Positions 1 through 6,534 of a DNA stretch of 6,729 nt are shown piece after piece. The notes below the pieces were generated by a model. It was not told where the DNA came from, made no database searches, and saw only the letters and a program-made list of their open reading frames with translations. Made by a program: the position numbers and the translations under genes. The DNA is taken from assembly GCA_903901375.1 (NCBI GenBank), contig CAIUQV010000231.1, positions 1-6,729 of the forward strand, written 5' to 3'. This DNA comes from an uncultured Ignavibacteriota bacterium (GTDB lineage Bacteria > Bacteroidota > Ignavibacteria > Tepidaquicellales > Tepidaquicellaceae). Positions within the stretch are counted from its first letter, which is position 1, and every line of letters starts with the position of its first letter.

Positions 1-561
1 TGCAATCATTTTCATATTCCTCTTCAGAGCGGAGACGCTGAAGTTTTAAAGCTGATGAGGAGAAGGTACAATCTTGGATTCTTTCGCGAGCTTATCGAAA
101 AGGTGAATACTGAAATACCCGACGTTGGTGTGGGGATTGATGTGATAATCGGGTTTCCCGGTGAGACGGATGAGAACTTTATGAATACGTATGATTTTCT
201 GGACAGTCTGCCGATTAGTTATCTGCACGTGTTCAGTTATTCGGAAAGAAAGAACACTCTGGCGGTTACGATGCCGGGGAAGGTAGATATAATGAAAAGA
301 AAGCAGAGAAGTGAAACTTTGAGGAACTTATCTGCGAAGAAGAAGTATGATTTTTATTCGCGCTTTGTGGGAACGAAGCAGAAAGTACTTTTTGAAAACA
401 GGGTGATGAAAAGCGGCGGTAAAGATTACATCGAGGGATGGACTGAGAATTACATACGCGTAAGGATTAATAACGATGTAAGTCTTCAAAACGGAATTTC
501 GGAAGTAGTATTAAATAATTTAAACGGAATAAAATCCGTTGAGAGTTTTATAAGTAAATAA
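1..561 (+). CDS. mtaB: tRNA methylthiotransferase, MtaB type (C-terminal part, 5' truncated)
   Basis: This is the C-terminal 186 residues of a radical SAM enzyme that adds a methylthio group to carbon 2 of the modified adenosine (t6A) at tRNA position 37. The open frame runs back to base 1, so the gene starts before the window. The N-terminal UPF0004 domain and the CxxxCxxC iron-sulfur motif are therefore not visible. What is visible is the late radical SAM core: HIPLQSGD at residues 5-12 of the fragment, then RRRYN at 20-24 and a GFPGET segment. The HVFSYSERKNT stretch resembles the HVFPYSxRxGT segment of MtaB more than the equivalent segment of MiaB or RimO. The last 65 or so residues form a TRAM-like RNA-binding domain (about KQKVLFE to the end). 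The gene ends 29 bases before the sixA-like gene. MtaB is favoured over MiaB or RimO from these motifs; the family call is firm, the subfamily slightly less so. Confidence 0.9.
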   Translation, partial: CNHFHIPLQSGDAEVLKLMRRRYNLGFFRELIEKVNTEIPDVGVGIDVIIGFPGETDENFMNTYDFLDSLPISYLHVFSYSERKNTLAVTMPGKVDIMKRKQRSETLRNLSAKKKYDFYSRFVGTKQKVLFENRVMKSGGKDYIEGWTENYIRVRINNDVSLQNGISEVVLNNLNGIKSVESFISK

Positions 562-590
562 ATCAAAGCATAAATTAAAATATATAAGGT

Positions 591-1082
591 ATGAAACTGT
601 TCTTAATAAGACACGCAGAAGCAATAGACTATGAAACTGAATCAGTAAGGTCAGACGATTTACGGTTTATAACTCCAAAAGGTCGTAAAACATCGACTAC
701 AGTATTCAAGTCATTGAAGGATTATTTTATTGATCTTGACAAAGTATTCACGAGCCCGTTAATCCGTGCAGTTCAAACGGCTGAAGTTCTTGCTGCTACT
801 TTAAAGTATAAGCACGACGTTGAGATAGCGAATGAATTGCTTCTTAACGGAGCAGTGTCAAAGGTTACACAGCTTCTGAAACGTAATACAGTATTCAATA
901 CAATTGCTCTTGTAGGACACGAGCCGCTTATGTCCCTGCTGGTAGAGAGTCTGACGGACAGGAAGGAATTAAATTTCCAGTTCAGAAAATCCGGAGTTTG
1001 CTTTATAGATTATGATGCAGACAAGGGAACAGGAAAGTTTGAGTGGTATTACAACTACAAGAACTCGGAATTCATCAAGTAA
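591..1082 (+). CDS. sixA: SixA-type phosphohistidine phosphatase
   Basis: A 163-residue protein of the histidine phosphatase (phosphoglycerate mutase-like) superfamily, in the short SixA branch that removes phosphate from phosphohistidine on proteins such as HPt domains or PTS components. The catalytic RHA motif is at the extreme N-terminus (Arg7, His8). ITPKGRK at 27-33 matches the family's LTxxG segment. SPLIRAVQTAE at 55-65 supplies the second pocket arginine (Arg59), and VGHEP at 108-112 supplies the second histidine (His110). All four pocket residues are present, so it should be active, and its length is close to the usual 150-165. The ATG is fixed because RHA must lie near the start. 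An AAGG sits only one base before the ATG, too close to be a normal ribosome site. The natural substrate cannot be read from the sequence. Confidence 0.9.
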   Translation: MKLFLIRHAEAIDYETESVRSDDLRFITPKGRKTSTTVFKSLKDYFIDLDKVFTSPLIRAVQTAEVLAATLKYKHDVEIANELLLNGAVSKVTQLLKRNTVFNTIALVGHEPLMSLLVESLTDRKELNFQFRKSGVCFIDYDADKGTGKFEWYYNYKNSEFIK

Positions 1083-1095
1083 AACAAACCTTGAG

Positions 1096-1905
1096 ATGAT
1101 ATTGCCTTTGTTGACAGTTGAGTCTGTGGATTTTTCTTACAGCGGAGACAAGGTTATACTTAATGGTGTAAATCTTACTTTCGAAAAAGGAAAATTCTAT
1201 TCAGTAATAGGCAGGAACGGTTCAGGTAAATCCACTTTAGTTAAATTAATCACAGGACTGCTGAAAGATTATAAGGGTACTGTCTCTTTCGAAGGGAAAA
1301 ACATTTCCTCGTTTCCGCCAAAATATCTTGCACGTAAAATATCCTATATCCCTCAGCATAATGTTTTCTTCGATTTTGATATAAAGGTAAATGATTTTCT
1401 TTCGCTCGGAAGGTATTCGTACAAGCCGTTTACACAGTTCAGAGGTACAAAGGAAGACACCGATGCAGTCGATTATGCACTGGAGCTTTTATCTATAAAA
1501 GACCTTAGTGACAAGAGTCTTGGAAACATTTCAGGCGGCGAAAAGCAAAAGGTGATTATAGCTTTGTCACTTGTACAGCTGGATTGCAGGGGAGATCTTG
1601 ACGGGAAAATGCTTGTTGTGGATGAACCGCTAACTTATTTAGACGTTCATTATCAATTTGATATATTTAATGTTTTACGTAATTTAAATAAAGAGAAGGG
1701 GCTGACGATTGTTACTGTTACCCATGATCTTAACGTTGCGATTAAATACACGGACGAAACTATTCTGCTTGAAAAAGGCAGCATTGTTTCAAAAGGTAAT
1801 ACTCTGGACATAATAACTGAGGATACACTAACAAAGTACTTTATGATAAAATCGCAGGTTGTTAATTTCGAGAACGAACATCATATTAATTTTATAACGA
1901 ATTAA
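1096..1905 (+). CDS. ABC transporter ATP-binding protein, FecE/BtuD/HmuV-like
   Basis: A 269-residue cytoplasmic ATPase that would power an importer of the iron-siderophore, heme or cobalamin class. Counting from ATG 1096, Walker A is GRNGSGKST at 39-47, the Q-loop glutamine is Gln87 in SYIPQHN, and the ABC signature is ISGGE at 145-149. Walker B is MLVVDE at 172-177, the D-loop is LTYLD at 179-183, and the switch histidine is His210 in THD, so the nucleotide site looks intact. The LGRY segment at 104-107 fits the FecE/BtuD/HmuV group. The helix after the signature carries an extra polar stretch (about 161-170), comparable to HmuV proteins, which have a longer linker there. The frame stays open upstream to 1012, but that would overlap sixA by 71 bases and add residues unlike the family, so ATG 1096, 13 bases after sixA, is preferred. 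No permease or binding protein gene is in the window, so the cargo is unknown. Confidence 0.9.
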   Translation: MILPLLTVESVDFSYSGDKVILNGVNLTFEKGKFYSVIGRNGSGKSTLVKLITGLLKDYKGTVSFEGKNISSFPPKYLARKISYIPQHNVFFDFDIKVNDFLSLGRYSYKPFTQFRGTKEDTDAVDYALELLSIKDLSDKSLGNISGGEKQKVIIALSLVQLDCRGDLDGKMLVVDEPLTYLDVHYQFDIFNVLRNLNKEKGLTIVTVTHDLNVAIKYTDETILLEKGSIVSKGNTLDIITEDTLTKYFMIKSQVVNFENEHHINFITN

Positions 1906-1916
1906 TAATAACGCAT

Positions 1917-2687
1917 ATGGATAAAGATTTTAAAAAGATATTGTTTCAGGATATGGGTCAGACGAAGAAACTGATTCTAAACCGTCCTGACAAGAGAAAT
2001 TCGCTCGACGATGAGATGATAAAAGAACTGACTGATGCAGTTAATTATCTTTCAGAAGATGAAGGTACTAAGTCTATTATCATTACAGGTGCCGGCGGTA
2101 ACTTCTGTTCGGGTTTGTTTCTTGATTATCTGCATAAGATTCAGGACTTTGATGTACTTCAGAACAAGAAGGATTCGAGCAATTATAAGAATCTTCTTCT
2201 TGCAATATATGGCTGCAACAAGCCGACTATTGCAATGGTTGACGGTTACGCACTTGCGGGCGGCTGCGGAATTGCGAGTGCCTGCGACTTAATCGTTGCT
2301 TCTGACAAAGCACAGTTTGGTTACACGGAAGTCCGCATAGGATTTATTCCTGCAATCGTTATGATTTTTCTTTTAAAGCGGGTGAGCGAAACCCATGCAA
2401 AGGATTTACTCCTTACTTCAAAGTTCATAAACGGAACAGAAGCTCACAAGATTGGATTTGTGAATTACGTGGTAGAAGATTATATGCTTGAAAGCTATAC
2501 AGATAAACTATGCGAGAGTCTTAATCAGCTTCCGGCAAGCTCAGTAATGCTGACTAAAGAAATGTTTAAAAATATATCTTCTATGGGATTTGAAGCATCC
2601 CTTGAATATGCAGTTGATATGAACACATTGACGAGGATGTCGGAGGACTGCAAAAACGGAATAAAGAAATTCTTAACTAAGAAGTAA
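1917..2687 (+). CDS. Enoyl-CoA hydratase/isomerase family protein (crotonase fold)
   Basis: A 256-residue crotonase-superfamily enzyme expected to act on an acyl-CoA thioester in the cytoplasm. Family landmarks are NRPDKRNSL at 22-30 (CoA-binding region), GNFCSGLFL at 61-69 (first oxyanion-hole segment), MVDGYALAGGCGIASACD at 107-124 (second oxyanion-hole segment) and YTEVRIGFIPA at 136-146. The glutamate corresponding to the second catalytic acid of classical crotonase (Glu164) is present as Glu138. The position of the first acid (Glu144, in GGGCELA) is Gly118. The EVRIGxxPA pattern with a glycine at that site recalls 3-methylglutaconyl-CoA hydratase (LiuC-like) proteins of leucine breakdown, but no other leucine-degradation genes are here, so the substrate is left open. 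Hydratase, isomerase or another crotonase reaction all remain possible. The gene begins 11 bases after the ABC ATPase gene; length is normal for the family. Confidence 0.88.
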   Translation: MDKDFKKILFQDMGQTKKLILNRPDKRNSLDDEMIKELTDAVNYLSEDEGTKSIIITGAGGNFCSGLFLDYLHKIQDFDVLQNKKDSSNYKNLLLAIYGCNKPTIAMVDGYALAGGCGIASACDLIVASDKAQFGYTEVRIGFIPAIVMIFLLKRVSETHAKDLLLTSKFINGTEAHKIGFVNYVVEDYMLESYTDKLCESLNQLPASSVMLTKEMFKNISSMGFEASLEYAVDMNTLTRMSEDCKNGIKKFLTKK

Positions 2688-2736
2688 TTCAATCGTATAT
2701 TAATTAAAATTATTTTATAACATAAACAACAATAAA
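2688..2736 (+). other. AT-rich intergenic gap, possible promoter region
   Basis: This 49-base gap before the aminotransferase gene is the longest non-coding stretch in the window and is almost entirely A and T. It holds a small AT-only inverted repeat (TAAAA, three-base loop, TTTTA) near 2705-2717. A TATAAC hexamer at 2716-2721 could be a sigma-70-like -10 box, but I see no matching -35 box at the usual distance. There is no purine-rich ribosome site before ATG 2737. It may mark the start of a second transcription unit, but the sequence alone does not establish a promoter, and the repeat is too weak and lacks the GC stem of a terminator. Confidence 0.2.
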
Positions 2737-3804
2737 ATGACTGACCCGAAAAAGTATAAAGAGCTGCAATACCTTGACAGGAATGAGTCTCAGTACGGAC
2801 CATCTCCCAAGTGTTATGACTTTTTAAAGACTGTTACTATTAATGAACTTTCAAATTATTCAAGGGAGTTTGCTTTTGGCATTAAATCGAGTTTATCGAA
2901 AATGATTGCTGACGAATTTAAACTTCCCGAAAAACAGGTTATACTTTCCTACGGAAGCGAAGATTTACTGAAACAGATCATCCATTACTATCTCGACAGG
3001 AAAGAAAAGATATTAATTCCAAGGGAAGCCTGGTGGTATTACAAGAAAGTTGCTTATGAAGTAGGCGGATTTAATGTTGAGTATCCGATGGGCAAAGGTT
3101 TTGAGGACGGTGTCGCTACTTATACTTACAATGTGGATAAGATGATAGAAATATACGACAGGGAAAAACCAAGAATAGTTTTAATTGCGTCGCCAAACAA
3201 TCCAACCGGTAACAAAATCTCCAAAGAAGATTTATACAGATTCCTTGATGCCTGTCGCGGAGCACTCGTTATGATTGATGAAGCATACTGGGGATTTGGT
3301 TCCATGGAAAACGATTACGTTAAACCATTTCTCGATGAATTCCCAAACCTTGTTATCTGCAGAACATTTTCAAAGTATTTTGGACTTGCAGGACTCAGAA
3401 TAGGTTATGCATTTACGGGTAAAAATCTTGAAGAACTGATGAATTATACCGTTAGGTATCTCGGGTTTAACCAGATTTCTGAGAAAGTTGGAGCCATTGC
3501 TTATAAAGATTTGGAATATTACGAAAAGATTACGAAGTTAATGCAGGAAGATAAAGAGTATTTCTACAAAGAGTTTTCAAAGCTCGATGGATTTACTCCT
3601 TATAAGTCCTATGCAAACTTTATGCTTGTGGATATGCCTCATGGCATCAGGAAAGACCTTAATAAGTTCTTAAAAGACAGAAACCTTCTGATTAAATTCC
3701 TCGATGAAGAAGCATTTAAAACAGAAACAAGAATCACGTTAGGTACAAGGGAGCAGAATATGTACCTGATGGATTCTATTAAAGAATTTTTATCAAAGAA
3801 ATAA
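2737..3804 (+). CDS. PLP-dependent aminotransferase, histidinol-phosphate aminotransferase-like
   Basis: A 355-residue fold-type I aminotransferase (class I/II), the usual HisC length. The N-terminal NESQYGPSP at 16-24 matches the HisC-family NENPYGPS segment. The cofactor site is complete: GSED at 73-76 for phosphate contact, SPNNPTG at 152-158 with Asn155, DEAY at 181-184 with Asp181 and Tyr184, and TFSKYFGLAGLRIGY with the Schiff-base lysine Lys213 and Arg221. TRITLGT at 331-337 carries Arg332, which should bind the substrate carboxylate. HisC converts histidinol phosphate and 2-oxoglutarate in histidine synthesis, and many relatives act on aromatic or other amino acids. No histidine genes are adjacent, and the substrate-side segment PREAWWYYKK (95-104) is unusual, so I leave the substrate open and give no symbol. 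The gene ends in TAATG, overlapping the next start by one base. Confidence 0.88.
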   Translation: MTDPKKYKELQYLDRNESQYGPSPKCYDFLKTVTINELSNYSREFAFGIKSSLSKMIADEFKLPEKQVILSYGSEDLLKQIIHYYLDRKEKILIPREAWWYYKKVAYEVGGFNVEYPMGKGFEDGVATYTYNVDKMIEIYDREKPRIVLIASPNNPTGNKISKEDLYRFLDACRGALVMIDEAYWGFGSMENDYVKPFLDEFPNLVICRTFSKYFGLAGLRIGYAFTGKNLEELMNYTVRYLGFNQISEKVGAIAYKDLEYYEKITKLMQEDKEYFYKEFSKLDGFTPYKSYANFMLVDMPHGIRKDLNKFLKDRNLLIKFLDEEAFKTETRITLGTREQNMYLMDSIKEFLSKK

Positions 3805-4373
3805 TGGTGAATAATAAAGCCGAAGAAAAGAAACCGAACATAGTTCTTTATTTGTTAATTGCAGTGGTGGTTATCGTTGCAGGATATTTTATATATACTT
3901 CAATTAATGATAAAAAACCTATTGAGCATAAAGTGAACACGGAAAAAAACGATAAGCAAAAGGAAACCCAGGAACCACAGTTTAAGAAACAGGGCGAACT
4001 TGAATTTGTCAGTGCAAAAGATAAAAAGGTTATAAAGAAAATTGACGTTGAGATAGCAGATAACGATGCCAAGCGCTCTCGTGGACTAATGTTCAGGAAA
4101 ACGATGGAAGATACACAAGGAATGCTTTTTGTGTTTGTGGTTTCTGAATTGCAGTCTTTCTGGATGAAGAACACTGTTCTTTCTCTCGATATTATGTTTG
4201 TAAATGAGAACAAGGAAATAGTAAAGATACATAAAAGCACAACACCGTTTTCCGAAAAGTCTCTGCCGTCAGAAAAGAAGTCTATGTACGTAGTAGAAGT
4301 GGTTGCAGGATTCTCAGATAAGTATGGTGTGAAAGAAGGCGATAAGATTGATTTTAAGATTACTAATTATTGA
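3804..4373 (+). CDS. Membrane-anchored DUF192 protein
   Basis: A 189-residue protein with three parts: a short charged N-terminus, one hydrophobic segment at about 12-32 (NIVLYLLIAVVVIVAGYFIY), and a Lys/Glu-rich linker to about residue 62 leading to a DUF192 domain at about 65-187. There is no lipobox cysteine or obvious cleavage site, so it is best read as a signal anchor with the domain outside the cytoplasmic membrane. DUF192 landmarks are RGLMFR at 93-98, GMLFVF at 106-111, FWMKNT at 119-124, LDIMFV at 128-133, YVVEV at 162-166 and a late EGDKIDF. The biochemical role of this widespread family is not established, and I assign none. Start ATG 3804 shares a base with the aminotransferase stop (TAATG), suggesting coupled translation, and the last codons overlap the ppk1 start by four bases. 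Confidence 0.9.
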   Translation: MVNNKAEEKKPNIVLYLLIAVVVIVAGYFIYTSINDKKPIEHKVNTEKNDKQKETQEPQFKKQGELEFVSAKDKKVIKKIDVEIADNDAKRSRGLMFRKTMEDTQGMLFVFVVSELQSFWMKNTVLSLDIMFVNENKEIVKIHKSTTPFSEKSLPSEKKSMYVVEVVAGFSDKYGVKEGDKIDFKITNY

Positions 4374-6511
4374 AGAACAAGAATAAAATAAGGTCTGAAT
4401 ATCTGTTCAGCAGGGAACTAAGCTGGATAGAGTTTAACAAGCGAGTACTTGAAGAGGCTGGAGATAAAACCCAGCCTTTGCTCGAAAGGGTGAAATTTCT
4501 TTCAATATTCAGTACGAACCTTGACGAGTTCTTTATGATTCGTGTCTCGGGACTAAAGAGACAGGTTTTCAGTGAAGTGAACGAAACCACGTCCGACGGA
4601 CTTACTGCTCAGGAACAGCGTGAATTTGTTTATCAGGAACTTTGTCCGCAGGTGAAAGAAGCATACAGAATATTTAATGAAGATATTATTCCCGAGCTTA
4701 AACAGAACAACATCAGATTCTATAAATACAGCGAACTTGATGAGGATGAAAAGACAAGACTTGATAAATATTTTGACAACGAGATTTATCCTGTACTCAC
4801 ACCTATCGCGATGGACAATGTTCATCCGTTTCCCAACTTAGTAAATAGAACCCTCGCCTTTGCTCTGGTACTTGATGATCCGGAAACCGAATTAAGGGAA
4901 GATAAGGTTTCGGTTCTTCAGATACCCGGAAACTTTCCAAGGTTTCTTTCTATAGGAAAGGAAAACAGCAATCAGTATATACTGCTCGAAGATGTTATAG
5001 AAGCAAACGCGAGTAAGCTTTTTCAGGGAATGGAAATAACGGATTGTTATGCTTTCCGTATTACAAGAAATGCTGACCTTGAACTTGAAGAGGAAGAGGC
5101 GGGTGATTTGCTGACACTGATAGAAGAAGAGGTTAAAAAGAGAAGACTCGGAGTGATTGTACGTCTTGAAGTGGAAGAAAAGATTCCCGATAAGATTCTT
5201 AACTTTCTAATAGACGACCTTGAGCTCGATAACACAGAAGTTTATAAAGTTGACGGTCCTATCAACCTTGGTGATTTAATGTATTTATACAGGATTGATA
5301 AACGTACTTTAAAAGACGATGGTTATATGCCGAGAATTTCATCCTTCTTTCTGGAAGAGGATGATTTCTTTAAGGCAATAAGGAAACGTGATATTATGCT
5401 TCATCATCCGTTTTATTCTTTCTCGTCTGTTACAGAATTTATTGCGCAGGCTGCTGAGGATAAGAATGTATATGCAATTAAAATGATTCTCTACAGGACA
5501 AGCGGCGATTCACCGATTATCAAATCTCTGATACACGCAGCAGAAAACGGAAAGCAGGTCACAGCTGTAGTGGAACTTAAGGCAAGGTTTGACGAGGAAA
5601 ATAATATTATCTGGGCAAAGAAACTTGAGAATGCAGGTGTTCACGTAGTTTACGGTATTTCGGGATTAAAAACCCACTGTAAACTTTTGCTTGTAGTACG
5701 AAAAGAATCCGGCAAGATGACAAGGTATCTGCACTTAAGCACAGGTAACTACAACCCTGTTACTTCAAGAATATATACCGACCTTGGTTTATTTACCTGT
5801 AATGAAGATTTCTGCAAAGATGCATCTGACTTATTCAATTATCTTACGGGACATTCAAAACAGAAATTTTATAATAAGTTTCTTGTTGCACCTTACTCGA
5901 TGAGAAAATCACTAATTGGTTTTATAGATAACGAAATCGAGAGTCACAAAGCTAACGGAAACGGGCATATTATAATTAAAGCAAATTCACTTGTAGATGA
6001 TAAGTTTATCTTTAAACTCTTTCAGGCATCGAATGCAGGCGTGAAGATTGATTTAATAGTAAGGGGAATATGCAGGCTTCGTCCCGGTATTGCAGGAATC
6101 AGCGAAAACATAAGGGTTATAAGTGTAGTAGGCAGATTTCTTGAGCATAGCAGAATATACTATTTCTACAATAACGGTAAACCGGTTATATATTCGGGTT
6201 CGGCGGATATTATGCAGAGGAATTTTGACCGCCGCGTAGAAATGCTCTATCCAATTGAACATCCGAAAATCAAGGAAGACCTTGAAGAGATTTTGCATCT
6301 GTATCTTAAGGATAATGTTAAAGCAAGGGTTCTCAACAGTGATGGTACGTATTCAAGGATTGAAGTACCGATAAATGAAAAAGGTGAGAAAGAGTATTTC
6401 AATGTTCAGGAGTATTTCGTAACTCAGGTTAAAAAGAAGTACTTAGTGGAATCTAAGAAAGAATACAAGAAAAGAATTAAGAAATTAAAACAGAGAAAAA
6501 CAGCACAATGA
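4370..6511 (+). CDS. ppk1: Polyphosphate kinase 1
   Basis: A 713-residue Ppk1, slightly longer than the roughly 690 of the E. coli enzyme. It reversibly transfers the terminal phosphate of ATP to a growing inorganic polyphosphate chain through a phosphohistidine. The N-domain opens with FSRELSWIEFNKRVLEEA (13-30) and STNLDEFFMIRV (48-59); Asn50 fits the ATP-contacting Asn. The catalytic half has YRTSGDSPI (375-383, Arg376) and ELKARFDEENN (402-412, Arg406), matching the magnesium-site arginines. His455 in LHLSTGNYNP is the expected phosphorylated histidine, and His593 in FLEHSR is the second catalytic histidine. All key residues are intact. The tail (about 688-713) is strongly basic. The start is TTG 4370: the frame is closed by a stop two codons earlier, and the conserved N-domain begins before any in-frame ATG. 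It overlaps the DUF192 stop as TTGA. Confidence 0.97.
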   Translation: MKNKNKIRSEYLFSRELSWIEFNKRVLEEAGDKTQPLLERVKFLSIFSTNLDEFFMIRVSGLKRQVFSEVNETTSDGLTAQEQREFVYQELCPQVKEAYRIFNEDIIPELKQNNIRFYKYSELDEDEKTRLDKYFDNEIYPVLTPIAMDNVHPFPNLVNRTLAFALVLDDPETELREDKVSVLQIPGNFPRFLSIGKENSNQYILLEDVIEANASKLFQGMEITDCYAFRITRNADLELEEEEAGDLLTLIEEEVKKRRLGVIVRLEVEEKIPDKILNFLIDDLELDNTEVYKVDGPINLGDLMYLYRIDKRTLKDDGYMPRISSFFLEEDDFFKAIRKRDIMLHHPFYSFSSVTEFIAQAAEDKNVYAIKMILYRTSGDSPIIKSLIHAAENGKQVTAVVELKARFDEENNIIWAKKLENAGVHVVYGISGLKTHCKLLLVVRKESGKMTRYLHLSTGNYNPVTSRIYTDLGLFTCNEDFCKDASDLFNYLTGHSKQKFYNKFLVAPYSMRKSLIGFIDNEIESHKANGNGHIIIKANSLVDDKFIFKLFQASNAGVKIDLIVRGICRLRPGIAGISENIRVISVVGRFLEHSRIYYFYNNGKPVIYSGSADIMQRNFDRRVEMLYPIEHPKIKEDLEEILHLYLKDNVKARVLNSDGTYSRIEVPINEKGEKEYFNVQEYFVTQVKKKYLVESKKEYKKRIKKLKQRKTAQ

Positions 6512-6513
6512 AA

Positions 6514-6523
6514 GGAAGCAGGG
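6514..6523 (+). promoter_or_regulatory. Possible ribosome binding site for the phosphatidyltransferase gene
   Basis: The purine-rich GGAAGCAGGG lies in the 23-base gap after ppk1, 11 bases before ATG 6535. It is the most Shine-Dalgarno-like leader in the window, though the spacing is longer than ideal. A seven-codon reading frame, ATG at 6508-6510 to TAA at 6529-6531, overlaps it and the ppk1 stop; this is too short to call a gene. Confidence 0.3.
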
Positions 6524-6534
6524 ATTATTAATCT

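Noticed and set aside
590..639. Ten-base direct repeat TATGAAACTG at 590-599 and 630-639
   Set aside because: The second copy lies inside the sixA coding sequence in another frame, and there is no further repeat or symmetry. A chance match in AT-rich coding DNA is enough.
1012..1095. In-frame N-terminal extension of the ABC ATPase starting at ATG 1012
   Set aside because: It overlaps sixA by 71 bases, and its Thr/Arg/Ser-rich residues are sixA codons read out of frame. The family normally starts a few residues before the first beta strand, which fits ATG 1096.
2035..2292. An 85-codon plus-strand frame inside the crotonase gene
   Set aside because: It is an out-of-frame shadow of a gene with conserved crotonase motifs, and no domain is recognisable.
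2705..2717. AT-only inverted repeat as a possible terminator
   Set aside because: The stem is five A/T pairs with no GC and no separate T-tract, too weak for an intrinsic terminator.
3848..4240. A 130-codon minus-strand open frame opposite the DUF192 gene
   Set aside because: It is antisense to a gene with clear DUF192 motifs, its translation is a low-complexity Ser/Phe/Ile-rich shadow, and no family is recognisable. The other minus-strand frames (for example 46-228, 2525-2803, 4363-4590, 4553-4825, 5047-5235, 6053-6298) were rejected on the same grounds.
6508..6531. Seven-codon reading frame overlapping the ppk1 stop
   Set aside because: Too short to support as a gene; at most a coupling leader, with no independent evidence.
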